A DNA stretch of 64,000 nucleotides. Source: SKPT01 sp040905445. GTDB lineage: Bacteria > Planctomycetota > Phycisphaerae > Phycisphaerales > Phycisphaeraceae. Positions 62,459-64,000 of this stretch are shown here, piece after piece. Below the pieces are notes generated by a model. The model ran no database searches. It was not told the origin of the DNA and saw only the letters and a program-made list of their open reading frames with translations. A program made the translations under genes and the position numbers. The stretch covers positions 1-64,000 of the forward strand of contig JBBDRN010000027.1 in NCBI GenBank assembly GCA_040905445.1, written 5' to 3'. Every line of letters begins with the position of its first letter. The stretch's first letter is position 1.

Positions 62459-64000
62459 GTGTCGATCGAGTTGCTCGAATACATGCCGTTGCTCGCCCTC
62501 CTGGCCGTGCCGCTGCTGGCCCTGGGCCTGTGGTGCAGCCTCGTGGATCGGCCTCGCGGCCGGCGCCTCGCGTCCTGGGCGCTGCGCGTCGCGGGCGTCG
62601 TCCTGCTGGTGCTGGCACTGGCCCAGCCCTACCTGGCCCTGCCCAGTCGGGCGATGCACGTCGTTTTTCTGATCGACGTGTCGGAGTCGGTCGACCTCGA
62701 CGCCGCGACCGATGCCCTGGCCGAGGTGGACCGTGCCATCGCGGGTCTGGGGCTCGGCGACTCCTGGTCGCTGCTGGCGTTCGGGCGCTCGTTGCGAGCG
62801 TACCAGGACACCGATGCGCTGCGCGAGGCGCTCGCCGCCGCGCCGGAAGCCGCGAACGACGATCGGCTGCGCAGCGCGACGCGACTGGGTCATGCGCTGA
62901 CGGCGGCGCGCCTGGCGCTGCCCGGCGGCAAGGCGCACCGCATCGCGCTCTATACGGACGCGCATCCGACGGATGACGGCGTGGCCGCGGCGCTGGCGGC
63001 GTTGGCGGAGCAGGGGGTGGACGTGCGGCTGCGGCGGCTGCCCGGGCTTGGTAAGGCCGAGGCCGCCGTGCTCGACATCGAACCAAGCACGCGCCAGGCG
63101 TTCGAGAGCGAGACCGTCCGCCTGACCGTGCGGATGGCCGCAAACACCGCGATGGACGCGGAGCTGCGCATCCTCAGCCGCGGCGCCGTCGTCGCAAGGC
63201 AAGGGGTGAGGCTGCAACCCGGCTCAAGGAACCGTGCAGCCGTCGACGTGACGCTGCACGCGCCGGGCCCCACGGTTTGGACCGCCGAGCTCGTCCCGGA
63301 GCGCGACCACTTCCCGATCAACAACCAGGCCAGTTGCACGATTCACGTCGCGGGCCAGCCGCGCATCCTGGCCCTGCACGAGCGGCCGCGCGAGCTGCGC
63401 CAGTTCGCCCGGGCGATGCAGCGCCAGCAGTTTCACGTGGATGTCCGCCCGCCGCCGGGCCTGCCGCGCACGCTCGACGAGTTGCTGGCCTTTGACGCCG
63501 TCATTCTCGCCGCCATGCCGGCCACGGACATGAGCCCGGCGCAGATGCAGATGCTCAAGCGATATGTCGAGGACTTCGGCGGCGGGGTGATGATGCTGGG
63601 CTCGGAGGTGAGTTTCGGCCTCGGCGGCTACTACCGCACGCCGGTCGAGGATGTTCTGCCGCTGATCTCGCGCTTCGAGCAGGAACGCCAGCGCGCAACC
63701 ATGGCCATGGTGCTGGTCATCGACAAGTCCGGCTCGATGCAGGGCACGCCCGTCGCCCTGGCGCGCCAGGCCGCCGCCGCCACCGTCGACATGCTCGGGC
63801 CGCAGGACCAGATCGGCGTCGTGGCGTTCGACGGGCAGGCGTACATCATCTCGGAAGTCCGGCCCGGTACCGAAGCCGAGTCCGTCAAGGCCGCCATCGC
63901 ACGCATCGACGCGGGCGGCGGCACGCACATGTACGCCGGCATGACCGCCGCGCAATCCATGCTCCAGGACGTGGCGGCCCAGATCAAGCACATGATCGTG
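62459..64000 (+). CDS. double-vWA membrane protein, 3' end outside the window
   Basis: At least 514 codons from GTG 62459, with no stop before the window edge. Two helices open it (EYMPLLALLAVPLLALGLWC and RVAGVVLLVLALAQPYLAL). A first vWA domain has IDVSESVD, with Asp73 as the MIDAS acid, and a second has IDKSGSMQG with Asp422. Between them are beta strands and a segment (ILAAMPATDMSPAQMQMLKRYVEDFGGGVMMLGSEVSFGLGGYY) that resembles a glutamine amidotransferase-like flavodoxin fold seen in planctomycete vWA proteins. It starts 2 bp after the BatA-like stop, so it belongs to the same operon. Its function is unknown; by context it works with MoxR and the TPR scaffold. Confidence 0.88.
   Translation, partial: MSIELLEYMPLLALLAVPLLALGLWCSLVDRPRGRRLASWALRVAGVVLLVLALAQPYLALPSRAMHVVFLIDVSESVDLDAATDALAEVDRAIAGLGLGDSWSLLAFGRSLRAYQDTDALREALAAAPEAANDDRLRSATRLGHALTAARLALPGGKAHRIALYTDAHPTDDGVAAALAALAEQGVDVRLRRLPGLGKAEAAVLDIEPSTRQAFESETVRLTVRMAANTAMDAELRILSRGAVVARQGVRLQPGSRNRAAVDVTLHAPGPTVWTAELVPERDHFPINNQASCTIHVAGQPRILALHERPRELRQFARAMQRQQFHVDVRPPPGLPRTLDELLAFDAVILAAMPATDMSPAQMQMLKRYVEDFGGGVMMLGSEVSFGLGGYYRTPVEDVLPLISRFEQERQRATMAMVLVIDKSGSMQGTPVALARQAAAATVDMLGPQDQIGVVAFDGQAYIISEVRPGTEAESVKAAIARIDAGGGTHMYAGMTAAQSMLQDVAAQIKHMIV

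Overview
The window is a GC-rich (mostly about 70%) bacterial chromosome segment whose gene content best fits the Planctomycetota, probably Phycisphaerae. Pointers are the ThiD2-ThiE fusion, the MoxR/DUF58/BatA locus with a giant TPR protein, a DUF2264 protein, a zinc-ribbon DUF6159-type membrane protein, a RibB protein with a degenerate cyclohydrolase half, and many short dispersed extragenic palindromes. No rRNA, CRISPR array or transposase gene was seen. The taxonomic call is inference from gene families, not from a marker gene comparison.

Layout. 1-2167: a DUF2264 gene enclosed by a 49-bp inverted repeat. 2164-2331: a small cassette bounded by two outward-facing hairpin/T-tract modules. 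2391-4192: a TetR repressor and a SAM methyltransferase, each preceded by the same perfect palindrome. 4214-6450: EamA transporter and RibB-type protein (minus strand). 6661-11063: membrane glycosyltransferase-like protein, ThiD2-ThiE and an ankyrin protein. 11140-18289 (minus): the 2-oxoglutarate dehydrogenase set sucA-sucB-lpdA, with a phytanoyl-CoA dioxygenase-like gene and a small membrane protein between sucB and lpdA. 18491-23146: envelope glycan genes (WaaP-like kinase, GT39-like, GT2, GT4). 23246-28986: hisF, then a PilT-type ATPase, a membrane-anchored PilB/GspE-like protein with a destroyed ATPase site, and a CvpA-like membrane protein. 29088-31111: a NeuB-type synthase converging on a secreted protein. 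31365-38506 (minus): the complex I membrane arm nuoJKLMN. 38775: rplU. 39279-39409: a MITE-like element. 39476-42265 (minus): RhlE-type helicase and a DUF6159-type membrane protein. 42266-42870: a dense patch of extragenic repeats. 42874-44958: a heparinase II/III-like secreted protein. 44988-46204: a lower-GC island edged by a tRNA 3'-half remnant. 46521-64000: a PDZ-like secreted protein, then a tightly coupled operon encoding a 2990-residue TPR protein, a coiled-coil membrane protein, MoxR, DUF58, BatA-like and a double-vWA membrane protein that runs off the end of the window.

How the genes work together. sucA/sucB/lpdA feed the TCA cycle and nuoJKLMN forms the proton-pumping arm of complex I, but nuoA-I are not here. 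The MoxR to vWA genes overlap by 4 bp at several junctions (GTGA/ATGA), so they are probably translationally coupled with the giant TPR gene. The PilT-like / pseudo-PilB / CvpA-like trio looks like a secretion or motility module with one live motor and one dead, membrane-tethered motor. Several genes here lack a Shine-Dalgarno sequence and have a -10-like hexamer 6-10 nt before the start codon, suggesting frequent leaderless mRNAs.
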